Positions 51,914 through 60,937 of a DNA stretch of 64,000 bases are shown one piece after another; the stretch's first letter is position 1; each line of letters begins with the position of its first letter. Origin of the DNA: Pseudonocardia sp. 73-21 (GTDB lineage: Bacteria > Actinomycetota > Actinomycetes > Mycobacteriales > Pseudonocardiaceae); NCBI RefSeq assembly GCF_001899645.1, contig NZ_MKVV01000050.1, forward strand, positions 62,001-126,000. The letters run 5' to 3'. The notes under the pieces are model-generated. The model saw nothing but the letters and a program-made list of their open reading frames with translations. It was not told the DNA's origin and searched no databases. A program made the position numbers and the translations under genes.

Positions 51914-53563
51914 TCACGCGAGGAGCTCGCGGAGCTTGAACTTCTGGATCTTGGTGGCCGACATGGGCCACTCGGTCACGAACCGGATCTCGCGGGGGAC
52001 CTTGTAGGAGGCCAGGTGGTCTCGGCAGTAGGTGATCAGGTCCGGGCCCGTGCAGGTGGCCCCGGACGCGAGCTCGACGAAGGCCACCGGTTCCTCGCCG
52101 TAGCGCTCCGACGGCCGTCCTACGACCTGTGCCATGTGCACGCCGGGGTAGGTGGTGAGGTGTGCCTCGACTTCGAGGGGTGTCACGTTCTCCCCACCGA
52201 CCTTGAGGATGTCCTTGATCCGACCGACGTACAGCAGCTGGCCGCGCGCATCGAGACTGCCGAGGTCGCCGGTGCGGACCCACCCGCCGTCGATAATGGT
52301 CGCCGCGGTCTCAGCGGGGTCCTTGTAGTACCGACGGAACGCGTTGATGCCGCGGAACTGGATCTCGCCAGGGATATCGACGGGCAGGGACTCGGTCGGC
52401 TGCTCCGGATCGGTCACGCGGATCTCGATCCCGGGCAGCGGAACCCCGTTGCGGTGGACCCGGTCGGCGACCGCGGCGTCGGTCGGAGTGGTGGTGATCA
52501 TGCCGGCGCCTTCCGTCATGCCGAAGTCGGTCAGCAGGACGGCGTTGTCCGGGAGCAGATCGGCGATCACCTGTTGGGTCTCCCCGGGTGCGACGTTGAG
52601 AACCGTTCGTACGAACGTCAACCGGGACGGGTCGTAGTCCGGCGTCCGGAGCAGTCCCAGGGTGAGTGGTGGGAAGGCGGGGAAGAGGTGCTCGGCGTGG
52701 CGGCGTTCGATGTGGGCGAGAGCGACGTGCGCGTCGAAGCGGCCCATGGACAGCACCGTGGCGCCGCGGACGAGGGCGGACAACGTGGGTCCGATGCCTC
52801 CGACGTGGAAGAAGGGGCACGGGGTCCACATCGACTCGTCCGGGCCCAGGTCGACGAGGTCGGCATAGGCCGACCAGCTGCGGACGAGGGCGCCGTGGGT
52901 GAGTTCGCAGCCCTTGGGGTCGGCGGTGGTGCCGGAGGTGTAGAGCAACACCGCAGTGTCCTCGGTCGACCGTGCGTCGAGTGCCTGCCGAACCTGCTCG
53001 GCGGTCGTGTTTCGGCCAGCCGCGACGAGCTCGGACAGCGGTCGGACCGCAGGAGTCTCCCTGGTGCCGTGAAGGTAGATGCGTCGCAGGCGGGGCGCGT
53101 CGCTGAGACGCAGCTCGGCCGCCGGGTCAATGTGCTCGGCCAGGCCGGGAAGTGCCTGCCCGACCAGCGCCGTGTAGTCGGTGAACTCGTCGATGAGGTC
53201 GGTGGTCACCAGGATCTCGACGTCGGAGTGGGCGAGGACGAACGCGAGCTCCCGGCGGCGGAACCGGGCGTTGATGGGGACGGCGACGCCGCCGGCCATG
53301 TGCACGGCGAAAAGTAGTTCGAGATAGGTGACGCAGTTGGGCATGAGGATCCCGACATGCCCGCCCGGCCGCAGCCCGGCCGCGACGAGCCCTTTCGCCA
53401 GGCCGAGCGCGCTCGCGTGGAACTCGCGGTAGGTGATATCGCCGTCGGGGAAGGAGACGAACGGGTGGTCGGCCCGCTGCGCCGCCCGGAGGTCGAGGAG
53501 CTGCCCGAGGGACACCCCGAACGGATCGGTCCCGGAAGGCGTCGTGCTCGCCTGAGTGCTCAT
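51914..53563 (-). CDS. AMP-binding acyl-CoA synthetase
   Basis: A 549-residue ligase, complete in both domains. The P-loop is VLLYTSGTTADPKGCELTHG, followed by LLTDFGMTEGAGMITTTPTD, the hinge YVGRIKDILKVGGENVTPLE and the C-terminal MSATKIQKFKLREL with the catalytic lysine. It is related to fatty-acid/cyclohexanecarboxylate-type CoA ligases. ATG 53563 follows GAGGTGGCTCCG. It is divergent from the unknown protein at 53717, and the two may share a pathway. Confidence 0.88.
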   Translation of the reverse strand: MSTQASTTPSGTDPFGVSLGQLLDLRAAQRADHPFVSFPDGDITYREFHASALGLAKGLVAAGLRPGGHVGILMPNCVTYLELLFAVHMAGGVAVPINARFRRRELAFVLAHSDVEILVTTDLIDEFTDYTALVGQALPGLAEHIDPAAELRLSDAPRLRRIYLHGTRETPAVRPLSELVAAGRNTTAEQVRQALDARSTEDTAVLLYTSGTTADPKGCELTHGALVRSWSAYADLVDLGPDESMWTPCPFFHVGGIGPTLSALVRGATVLSMGRFDAHVALAHIERRHAEHLFPAFPPLTLGLLRTPDYDPSRLTFVRTVLNVAPGETQQVIADLLPDNAVLLTDFGMTEGAGMITTTPTDAAVADRVHRNGVPLPGIEIRVTDPEQPTESLPVDIPGEIQFRGINAFRRYYKDPAETAATIIDGGWVRTGDLGSLDARGQLLYVGRIKDILKVGGENVTPLEVEAHLTTYPGVHMAQVVGRPSERYGEEPVAFVELASGATCTGPDLITYCRDHLASYKVPREIRFVTEWPMSATKIQKFKLRELLA

Positions 53564-53716
53564 CGGAGCCACCTCGTTGCCATGGCGTCATCGCCAGATC
53601 TGTACTGCCGGTCCGCACCGGCGGCGCGCCCGCCGCGACCGGGATCGAGGCTTGCGCGCCGGAGCGACCGCTACGTAGGTTACGTCTACCAACCGGCCGT
53701 CTGATTGGCAACCACC

Positions 53717-54748
53717 ATGCGCTACCACGTGTATCTCGAGGACGAGCCCACCCTGGAGTGCTATCGGCTCAGCCACCAGCCGCGGCCGGAGTACGCGCCC
53801 GTGTTCATCTGTCCCTTCGTTGTCCTGACCGACGACGACGGCCAGATGTACAACGCGATGCGCGGCATCCAGGGCCAGAGCAAGAACGAGACCATGAACA
53901 TGGGGGTCTACCGCCTCGACGGCCAGCTCGACGCCCAGTGCCCGGTGCTGTTCCCGTACGCGGAGAACCCGATCACCGAGCGGTACCACGTGACCGAGAC
54001 CCCCGACGCCGTGAGCTACGTCGGTCAGACGTGGCGGTTCGACTTCGGGGTCGAGAACTACCGGTGGGTCGACGGCAGCGGGCGTCTGGACATCTCCGCG
54101 CGCCGTCTGGGCCAGGTCTGCACGTTCTGGGTCCCGCAGCAGGAGGGCTACGAGTATCCGCAGATGCTGCGCTCGCACCTGGGCAAGGCCACCGGGACCC
54201 TCGACGGCCGGCCGGTCGAGGGGCTTTTCATGCTCGACTACATCTACAGCCGCCCGGACGCGATGTGGACCGAGATGGGGATGCTGACCAAGCTGCACAA
54301 CGTGTGGCTGAACTGGCTCGTCGAGTACGAGGACGGCGGCTACGAGGGTGGCTACGCCTGGCGGGGCCGCCCCGGTACCGACTTCGCCGCGGCGCATCAC
54401 GTCGTCGACGGTGTGAGTAGCGCCCGCAGCGACGCCGAGGTGACCACTCAGCACACCGAACGCGGAAGCGTCACCAAGGTCGACCTGGCCCTCGGGAAGG
54501 ACTCCTCCCTCTCCCTTGAGCAGGCCGGCTCCACCGACTGGCCGCTGCACACCTGCGGCACCGTCAGCTCCACCAGCAGCGACCGCGTCATCGCCAAGAG
54601 CTGGAACTACACGGAGTTCTTCCCGCTCAACTGGTCCGCCGTCGCGGACTACCAGGCCGCGCACCACAAGCTCTACGGCCGTTACCCCTCCTTCGCCCGC
54701 CTCATGAAGAACGGACGCGTGGAGAACCAGCTCCTTGTCTTCGAGTAA
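53717..54748 (+). CDS. Conserved protein of unknown function (possible CrtC/lipocalin-like fold)
   Basis: A 343-residue soluble protein without signal or membrane segments, rich in Tyr, Trp and acidic residues (ENYRWVDGSGRLDISARRLG, MLTKLHNVWLNWLVEYEDGG, GRPGTDFAAAHHVVDGVSSA). The alternating strand pattern suggests a beta-barrel like hydroxyneurosporene-synthase or DUF7064/7065 proteins, but I cannot assign it. No ribosome binding site is clear before ATG 53717, so it may be leaderless; TTG 53705 is an alternative. Divergence from an acyl-CoA ligase suggests lipid or terpenoid substrates. Confidence 0.6.
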   Translation: MRYHVYLEDEPTLECYRLSHQPRPEYAPVFICPFVVLTDDDGQMYNAMRGIQGQSKNETMNMGVYRLDGQLDAQCPVLFPYAENPITERYHVTETPDAVSYVGQTWRFDFGVENYRWVDGSGRLDISARRLGQVCTFWVPQQEGYEYPQMLRSHLGKATGTLDGRPVEGLFMLDYIYSRPDAMWTEMGMLTKLHNVWLNWLVEYEDGGYEGGYAWRGRPGTDFAAAHHVVDGVSSARSDAEVTTQHTERGSVTKVDLALGKDSSLSLEQAGSTDWPLHTCGTVSSTSSDRVIAKSWNYTEFFPLNWSAVADYQAAHHKLYGRYPSFARLMKNGRVENQLLVFE

Positions 54749-54828
54749 CCGAGGTTGACCGGACGGACCGCCGAGGTGGACCTTCTCCCCGCGGGTGTGG
54801 CCTCACCTACCGGGACACTAGGATCGCC

Positions 54829-55173
54829 ATCGACGGTTTCCACGACTTCTTCGCGGCCGCGGCCGGCGTCGCCGGTGCGCTGATCGGGCTGTTGTTCGTC
54901 GCCATCTCGGTGGTTCCGCACGGCGTGCGGACCTCCGGCCGGGCGATGCTGCGGCCGACGGGCGGGGACATCGTGCTGACGGCGACGGCCACCATCCAGC
55001 GCCGCACAGGAGCGCTCGTGACGGCCGAGACCTGCAACCGGCAGCGCCGATGGGCGGATCCGCAGGTGGGGGACTGGTCGCTGCACATCGACGGTGTCCA
55101 CCGACTCGACGAGGACCAGGCGTGGCCATCATCCCCGCCGATGCAGGGCTACCTCATCAGCCGCCTCATCTGA
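54829..55173 (+). pseudogene. Membrane protein N-terminal remnant
   Basis: The frame begins IDGFHDFFAAAAGVAGALIG, LLFVAISVVP, the first membrane segment of a common actinobacterial membrane protein of unknown function. No start codon lies upstream in frame. The part after about residue 45 (ATIQRRTGALVTAETCNRQR) does not contain the further expected helices. It is probably truncated at both ends. Confidence 0.45.
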
Positions 55174-55375
55174 ACGGATCGCCGTGCCCTGGCGCGATCC
55201 CGGGCACCGGCGTGACGACATCACCGGAGCGCCGCAGAGCCCCCGGAACGCAATCTCCGCGACCCGGCGGTGGCGCTGCGCGGGGTCCATGAGCCTGCGG
55301 CGCGTCCGGCGAAGCCACGCTTCCGTGATGACGTCGTGCGGGGCCGTTTCCGCCCGCTGCAGTGCGGTCTGGACC

Positions 55376-55471
55376 TGGCAAAGCGACCAGGGGCCCGGCG
55401 AGCTGATCCACCTCGACGTCGAGAAACTCGGCCGGATCCGGCAAGGTGGTGGCTGGTGGGCGTATGTGCGC
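55376..55471 (+). pseudogene. IS481-family transposase fragment
   Basis: GPGELIHLDVEKLGRIRQGG, GWW is the first catalytic strand (with Asp) of IS481-type transposases, whose consensus is RPGELVHxDVKKLGRIPDGGGW. Only about 32 residues are recognizable and flanking sequence is unrelated. Confidence 0.5.
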
Positions 55472-55715
55472 AACAGTCCCCAGCGCACCGCCGTGGCAGA
55501 CAACTTGTCCCTTCAAGCTGACGCTAGGTAGGTGCCTCAGCATCGTCGATGGTGCCCCTGGCGTGTCGAAGCGGATGAGGCCCCCTGCGGGCGTCGGGCG
55601 CAATCGGGGTCACGGTGGAGGCATGGGAGCCACTGTCGTGACCGATGTCCCCGCCCGTTCGGGCCGGACCTGGTCGATCCGCGCTCGCTCGAGCGCGTGA
55701 GCGGGAGCGTCGGCA

Positions 55716-56093
55716 GTGAAGTCGGTGTACGTAGCTCGGGCCCGCCAGGTCGATGGCGATGCGTCCGATGGGGTGCCGGTGTGGAGCGACGGGAGAATGA
55801 CGGTGTCGCCGCGCCACGAGAATGACAGTGTCGCGGTGGACTGGCAGTCTCGTGGGGTGCGGTTCGTGACGTGGCTCGCCGGCGGGGTGTGGATCGGTTC
55901 CTGGTACCTGATGTACCTGGAGGTCACTCGCTGGCATCACGTGAGGCCGTCGCTGGCGTTCAACTACGACATCGCCCCGGGCGCTCGCCCCGGGCAGCCG
56001 TTGGTCCTGCTCTACGTCGCGTCCGTCGCAGCCCCGTTGGTGGTCGGGCGCCGGGGGATCATCCACCTCCGCGGGCGCCGGGACGCCGGGTAG
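55716..56093 (+). CDS. Hypothetical two-helix membrane protein
   Basis: A 125-residue protein with two membrane segments (VTWLAGGVWIGSWYLMYLEV; LVLLYVASVAAPLVVGRRGI) joined by a loop with TRWHHVRPSLAFNYD, and a basic C-terminal tail. The start is uncertain: 55716 gives an extra 27 residues over ATG 55797. No family was recognized. Confidence 0.45.
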   Translation: MKSVYVARARQVDGDASDGVPVWSDGRMTVSPRHENDSVAVDWQSRGVRFVTWLAGGVWIGSWYLMYLEVTRWHHVRPSLAFNYDIAPGARPGQPLVLLYVASVAAPLVVGRRGIIHLRGRRDAG

Positions 56094-56131
56094 GTGTCGG
56101 TAGTCCGTCCACGATCGCGTGTGTCGGTGGT

Positions 56132-56860
56132 TCAGCTGGCGGTACTTCGTGATGTTGCCGGGGTGTGTCCGTTGGTCAGGCCGCCGGTCAGGGCGGCGAG
56201 CCCGAGTTCGAACTGGTGCTCGCCGGCGACGTGCCCCAGTTCGTCGAGTACCCCGCCCGCGAGAGGGAACTCGGACGGCGGAAGGCCGGCGAGGCGTTGG
56301 CGCCACTGGGCCGCGTAGGCCGCTTGGGGTTGGTGGTGGGTGCGGGGGATCTCCCAGGCCACGAAGCCGGTGGTGTAGATCAGTACCGCGTAGACGGCGT
56401 GCACGCCGGCGCCGGCCGGCATGCCGGCGGCGGTGAGCCGCCCGAGCAGCGCTTCGATACCGCGGAAGATCCCGGGCCCGATCACGGTCCGAGCCAGGAA
56501 GATCATCGGCAGGCTGGGGTGGTCGAGCAACGTTGCCCGCAGGGCCCGCCCCCAGGCGATCAGGATGCCGTCGAGCGTGTCGGGCAGCGGCCGGGGCAGG
56601 CGCAGGTCGCGCAGTCCTGTTTGGGCGATCGCGTCGAGCAGGTCGTCCTTGTCGGCGATGTAGCCGTAGAGGGTCATCACGCCGCAGTCCAGGCGGCCGG
56701 CGAGGTTCTGCATGCTCAGCGCCTCGAGGCCCTGCTCGTCGGCGAGCGCGAGGGCGGCGTCGACCACCTGCTCGCGGGTCAGGGAGCCCCGCGGCCGGCG
56801 CCGGCGAGGGGGTTTCCCGAGTGCCTCCACCGGAGTACGGTATTTCCTACCGTAGGCCAT
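56132..56860 (-). CDS. TetR-family transcriptional regulator (TetR_C-type)
   Basis: A 242-residue regulator. The helix-turn-helix reads LTREQVVDAALALADEQGLE, ALSMQNLAGRLDCGVMTLYG and YIADKDDLLDAI. The C-terminal domain is the TetR/TetR_C type with PSLPMIFLARTVIGPGIFRG. The palindrome 56836-56854 covers codons 3-8 if the ATG at 56860 is used. A start at GTG 56830 would place it just upstream, as expected for an operator. It is divergent from the Lnt-like gene. Confidence 0.85.
   Translation of the reverse strand: MAYGRKYRTPVEALGKPPRRRRPRGSLTREQVVDAALALADEQGLEALSMQNLAGRLDCGVMTLYGYIADKDDLLDAIAQTGLRDLRLPRPLPDTLDGILIAWGRALRATLLDHPSLPMIFLARTVIGPGIFRGIEALLGRLTAAGMPAGAGVHAVYAVLIYTTGFVAWEIPRTHHQPQAAYAAQWRQRLAGLPPSEFPLAGGVLDELGHVAGEHQFELGLAALTGGLTNGHTPATSRSTAS
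56836..56854. promoter_or_regulatory. TetR operator palindrome
   Basis: TACGGTATTTCCTACCGTA is a perfect 7-bp inverted repeat with a 5-bp spacer, 30 bp before the Lnt-like start and at the 5' end of the TetR gene. It is well placed to repress both divergent genes. Confidence 0.65.
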
Positions 56861-56883
56861 ACGCAAATCGTGGAGGCGGGCCG

Positions 56884-58575
56884 ATGGACACCTCACCGCG
56901 GGCGCCGGCGCCGCGTCGGGCACCGCGGAGCGTGCCGCCGGTCGACGAGGCGGCGCCCCGTCCACCGGACCGGTTGGGCTATCTGTGGCTGGTGGTGGCG
57001 GCCGGGTTGTTCCTGTTCGTGGGTGGGCGGTGGAACATCGCGTGGGCGGCGTGGTTGGCGCCGCTGTTGCTGTTGCGTTTCGTGCACGGCCGCCGGGCGG
57101 TGCCGGGGCTGTTGCTGGCCTGGCTCGCGCGGGCGGTGGTGTTCGCGGTGCTGTTGCCGCCGATCCTCTATCCGCCGGGCACCGCACCGGGCGGCGCCGT
57201 CCCCTACGTGGTCGCGGTACTGGTCGGCGGGTTGGCGACGGTGCCGTATGTGGCCGACCGGCTGATCGCCCCCCGATTGCGGGGCGTGGCGGCGACGCTG
57301 GTCTTCCCGGCCGCGTTGACCGGCCTGGAGTACCTCGGCTCGCTCGGCCCGTTCGGGGCGATCACCTCCACCGCCTACACCCAGTACGGCTACCTGCCGC
57401 TGATGCAGCTGGCGTCGGTGACCGGGATCTGGGGCATCACGTTCGTGGTCGCCTGGTTCGCCTCGGTGCTCGCGTGGGTGTGGCGGCACGGATTCGCCTG
57501 GCCGGCTGCGCGCACGCCGGTGCTGGTGTCCGTGGTGGTCGTGTCGGTGATCCTGCTCGGTGGCGGGGCGCGGCTGGCGCTGGCGCCCCCGGACGCGCCC
57601 ACCGTCCGGGTCGCGGGCATCAGCGCGTCGCGGGCGGCGGCCGCGGCGCTGCACCAGCAGCTCCCGGCCGCCACGCTCTCGGCGCTGGCTGCGGGGACGG
57701 CGAGCCCGGCCGACCGGGCCTGCGCCCGGGCCGCGTTCGCCACCCTCGACGACGGGCTGCTGACCGACAGCGCCGAGCAGGCCCGCGGGGGTGCCCGGAT
57801 CGTGGTGTGGCCCGAAACGTCCCCGACCGGGGCGGCGGTGCTGCAGGAGGACGAGCCGGCGCTGCTGCAACGCGCCGCCGCCGTGGCCCGGCAGGGCAAC
57901 ACCTACCTCGACCTGGGGTTGGCCGTGTTCCTGACCGGCCCCGTCGCGGGCCCGTTCGCCCGCGACGAGGCGGTGCTGATCGACCCGACCGGTCGGGTGG
58001 TGTGGACCTATCAGAAGACCCATCCCACCCCGGCCGATCAGGGCGTGTTCGTGGTGGGCGACGGGAAGGTGCCGGTGACCGACAGCCCGTACGGGCGGCT
58101 GGCGAACGTGATCTGTTTCGACATGGACTACTCCGGCATGATCCGCCAGGCCGGGCAGTCCAGGGCGGACGTGATGCTGGCCCCGGCCGATGACTGGCCC
58201 GCGATCGACCCCTCGCACACCTACGTGTCGGTGTTCCGGGCGATCGAGTACGGCTTTTCCTTGGTCCGTCCGGCCAGCCAGGGGCTCGCGATGGCCGCCG
58301 ACTACGAGGGCCACGTGCTCGCCGCCGCCGACTACTTCACCACCGATCAACAGGTGATCGTCGCCGAGCTGCCGACCCGCGGGGCGCGCACCGTCTACGC
58401 CGCGGTCGGGGACGTGTTCGCGTGGCTGTGCCTCGCCGGCCTGGCGGTTCTCGCCGGGCTGGCCGTCCGGCAGCGGCGCCGGGCGCCGGCCCCCGCTCCG
58501 ACTCGCCCGACCGGCTCCGAGGTCCCGCCTACGGCCCTGTCCCGCACCGGGGCCCTCGTCGACCGGCAGGGGTAG
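56884..58575 (+). CDS. lnt: Apolipoprotein N-acyltransferase
   Basis: A 563-residue membrane enzyme. The first about 225 residues contain six membrane helices. The nitrilase-fold domain carries the catalytic triad: Glu in RIVVWPETSPTG, Lys in VWTYQKTHPTPADQ and Cys in ANVICFDMDYSGMI. A final helix (VFAWLCLAGLAVLAGLAV) precedes a Pro-rich tail. It N-acylates lipoproteins in the cytoplasmic membrane. ATG 56884 follows GTGGAGGCGGGCCG. Control by a divergent TetR gene suggests this is an accessory, inducible copy. Confidence 0.87.
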   Translation: MDTSPRAPAPRRAPRSVPPVDEAAPRPPDRLGYLWLVVAAGLFLFVGGRWNIAWAAWLAPLLLLRFVHGRRAVPGLLLAWLARAVVFAVLLPPILYPPGTAPGGAVPYVVAVLVGGLATVPYVADRLIAPRLRGVAATLVFPAALTGLEYLGSLGPFGAITSTAYTQYGYLPLMQLASVTGIWGITFVVAWFASVLAWVWRHGFAWPAARTPVLVSVVVVSVILLGGGARLALAPPDAPTVRVAGISASRAAAAALHQQLPAATLSALAAGTASPADRACARAAFATLDDGLLTDSAEQARGGARIVVWPETSPTGAAVLQEDEPALLQRAAAVARQGNTYLDLGLAVFLTGPVAGPFARDEAVLIDPTGRVVWTYQKTHPTPADQGVFVVGDGKVPVTDSPYGRLANVICFDMDYSGMIRQAGQSRADVMLAPADDWPAIDPSHTYVSVFRAIEYGFSLVRPASQGLAMAADYEGHVLAAADYFTTDQQVIVAELPTRGARTVYAAVGDVFAWLCLAGLAVLAGLAVRQRRRAPAPAPTRPTGSEVPPTALSRTGALVDRQG

Positions 58576-58713
58576 CACGGTGTCTCTCGAGTCCGAGGGT
58601 GGGCAGGCCCCGTCGCTGTGCCCGCGTCGCGGGCACGAGCGGGAACCCGATCAGCGGCCGCGACCTCGTGTTACGCACGTTGCCCATTACCTCGCTGCGC
58701 TGGGAGGCGCATC

Positions 58714-59220
58714 ATGATCACGATCGTTCTGGTTGTCGCGGCGATCGCCGCGGTCGGTTACGTGCTGGTCTCGCGGATGCGGGGCAAGGCGGTGAACGTT
58801 CGGCGGCTGCTCGTGCTGCCGGCGGTGCTGACCGTGATCGGTGGCCTGCAGGTGCTCGGCGAAGCCCGGCTCGGGATGACGGCGACCGCGCTCGGGCTAC
58901 GCGCCACCGACGTGGTGGTGTCGGTGCTGCTGGGGGTGGCCCGGGGCGCGACGGTGGCGGTGTCGGCACGGGAGGGCCGGGCGTGGCTGCGCTACCGGCC
59001 GCTGACCTTGGCGCTGTGGGTGGCCACGATCATCGTCCGGCTCGGCATGACCGCACTGGCCTACGCGGTCGGGGCGGCGCAGGCCGCCGGCGGTCCGGCG
59101 CTGCTGCTGTGTGTCGGGGTGACCCTCCTCGGTGAGGGCGCGGTGGTGGCCCGCCGGACGATCCCAGTCGGTCTCGGCCTGCGGTCGCAGCAAGGGGTTC
59201 CCGACGTTGGCCGCCCGTGA
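58714..59220 (+). CDS. DUF1453-type membrane protein
   Basis: A 168-residue protein with four membrane segments (MITIVLVVAAIAAVGYVLVS, LLVLPAVLTVIGGLQVLG, ATDVVVSVLLGVARGATVAV, LTLALWVATIIVRLGMTALA). The conserved VSAREGRAWLRYRPLTLALW fits the DUF1453/CcdC-like family. ATG 58714 follows GGGAGGCGCATC. It probably forms a unit with the Lnt-like gene 138 bp upstream. Function unknown. Confidence 0.72.
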   Translation: MITIVLVVAAIAAVGYVLVSRMRGKAVNVRRLLVLPAVLTVIGGLQVLGEARLGMTATALGLRATDVVVSVLLGVARGATVAVSAREGRAWLRYRPLTLALWVATIIVRLGMTALAYAVGAAQAAGGPALLLCVGVTLLGEGAVVARRTIPVGLGLRSQQGVPDVGRP

Positions 59221-59299
59221 GTTGGGCGCTCATCCGTGGGGCCATCGCGGCTCATCGATCGAGCCTGTCAAGTTGTCTGTGTAAGTCGATCCGGAACGG

Positions 59300-60282
59300 T
59301 CAGATCAAGTAGGGCTGAAGTCGGTCGGGATAGGTCAGGGTCAGCGCGCCGAGTGCGGCTCGCCAGCCTTGGACGGCAGCGCCTTCGACGAGCTTCGCGG
59401 GTGCGCGCCGATCCGCTGCGGGTAGGCCCTTCTCCTTCGCGCGTTGGCGCGCGCGTTTGTCCTCGATGTCGCGGATGGCGAGCCACAGCAGCTTGATCGC
59501 TGCGTCGTCGTTGGGGAAGTGGCCGCGGTTCTTGATGATCTTGCGGAGCTGGAAGTTCAGCGACTCGATCGCGTTGGTGGTGTAGATGATCTTCCGTAGC
59601 TCGGGTGGGAACGCGAGGAATGGGATGAACCGCTCCCACGCGTTCTCCCAGGTCGACACGGTTGCGGGATACTTGCGCCCGAGGTCGGACTCGGCGAAGG
59701 CGAGCAGTTCGGTCTCCGCGGCTTCGACGGTGGGGGCGGTGTAGATCGGGCGCAACGCCGCCGCGACCTTCTTGCGGTCCTGGTAGGGCACGAACCGCAT
59801 TGCGGCGCGGATCAGGTGCACCGTGCAGGTCTGCACGGTCGATTGTGGCCAGGTGGCCTCGATGGCCTCGGGGAACCCGGTCAGGCCGTCGCAGCACACG
59901 ATCAGCACGTCGCGCACGCCGCGGTTGCGCAGCTCGGCGCAGACCCCGGCCCAGAACTTCGCGCCTTCGGCGGCTTGGACCCAGATCCCGACCACGTGTT
60001 TCACGCCGTCGAGGTCGACCCCGACAGCGATGTGCGCGGCCCGGTTGCGGATGGTGTGGCCGTCGCGGACCTTCACCACGAGCGCGTCGAGGTAGACGAT
60101 CGGGTAGATCTCTCCTCCAACGGGCGGGCCTGCCAGGCCTTGACCTCGTCGAGCACCGCGTCGGTGACCTTCGAGATGGTGTCGTGGGACAGCTCGACCC
60201 CGAGCGTGCGCTGCAGGTGATGGCCGATGTCGCGCACCGTCATCCCACCCGCATACAGGGAGATGATGATGGTCTCCATCAA
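59300..60282 (-). pseudogene. IS256-family transposase, catalytic part, frameshifted
   Basis: METIIISLYAGGMTVRDIGH, HLQRTLGVELSHDTISKVTD up to AWQARPLE is in one frame. After a shift near 60107 follow EIYPIVYLDALVVKVRDGHT (catalytic Asp), VLIVCCDGLTGFPEAIEATW, KIIYTTNAIESLNFQLRKII and the end LTLTYPDRLQPYLI. The N-terminal about 110 residues are missing. The fragment starts at the residue where the IS256 piece at 23809 stops. Confidence 0.85.
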
Positions 60283-60575
60283 ACCCGGCGCGCGACATTA
60301 CGGCTGAACACACCGCTGGTCATCCCGATGATCCATTGTTGGACGGCGGTGACGGTGTCGGGGCCGAACCATCCCCCGACGTAGCCCAGCGCACCGAACA
60401 GGCCCGACAGCAACGGGGGAAGCGACAAAGTCTGCCAGAACGCCGAGGAGGCGGACTCGCTGAAGATGTCGTCATCCCAGGCGCTGCTTAACGCCCGGCC
60501 GACCAGCCGCCGCCACGCACCGCGGGCCGCCGCGGAACCCGCCGTACTCACGACCGGGCCCGGCGACCCGTCCAC
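60283..60575 (-). pseudogene. YihY/BrkB-family membrane protein, N-terminal remnant
   Basis: WRRLVGRALSSAWDDDIFSE, SASSAFWQTLSLPPLLSGLF and GALGYVGGWFGPDTVTAVQQ are the N-terminal region and first helix of a YihY/UPF0761 protein. At about 60283 the sequence runs into the IS256 fragment, and the remaining helices are not found in the window. Confidence 0.7.
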
Positions 60576-60937
60576 CGCGACGCGCCGATCGAGACCGGAA
60601 CTGTCGGTGCTCGCCCTGGCGGCCAGCGCATCCTGGTCCGGTGGTCGGCATGGAGATCGTCCCCGCGTACCGGATCGCGTTGATCTCGGGCGTCGCCCTG
60701 GGCGGACAGGACCCGGGATGGACGCTGCCGATGCGCGGTGTGATCAGCGACCAGCAGCAGCCCACAGCCGGGACGTCGGCGTGGTCCGGGGACTCGGTCA
60801 CGGTGTCGCTGCAGGCGCCACCTCACCCCGGTCCCGCAGGCGGACTCCCTCGCCGTGTTCAACGAGACAGTGGCCGCCGCCGACCGGGGCGGTGACGGAC
60901 GACGGATCGCCGCCAGGTTTGAGACCGGGTCCGGAGG
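60576..60937. other. Intergenic region, 362 bp
   Basis: No recognizable gene or repeat is seen between the BrkB remnant and the permease. Confidence 0.45.

Noticed and set aside
56893-58578. A 561-codon minus-strand open frame
   Set aside because: Antisense shadow of the Lnt-like gene, without any recognizable motif.
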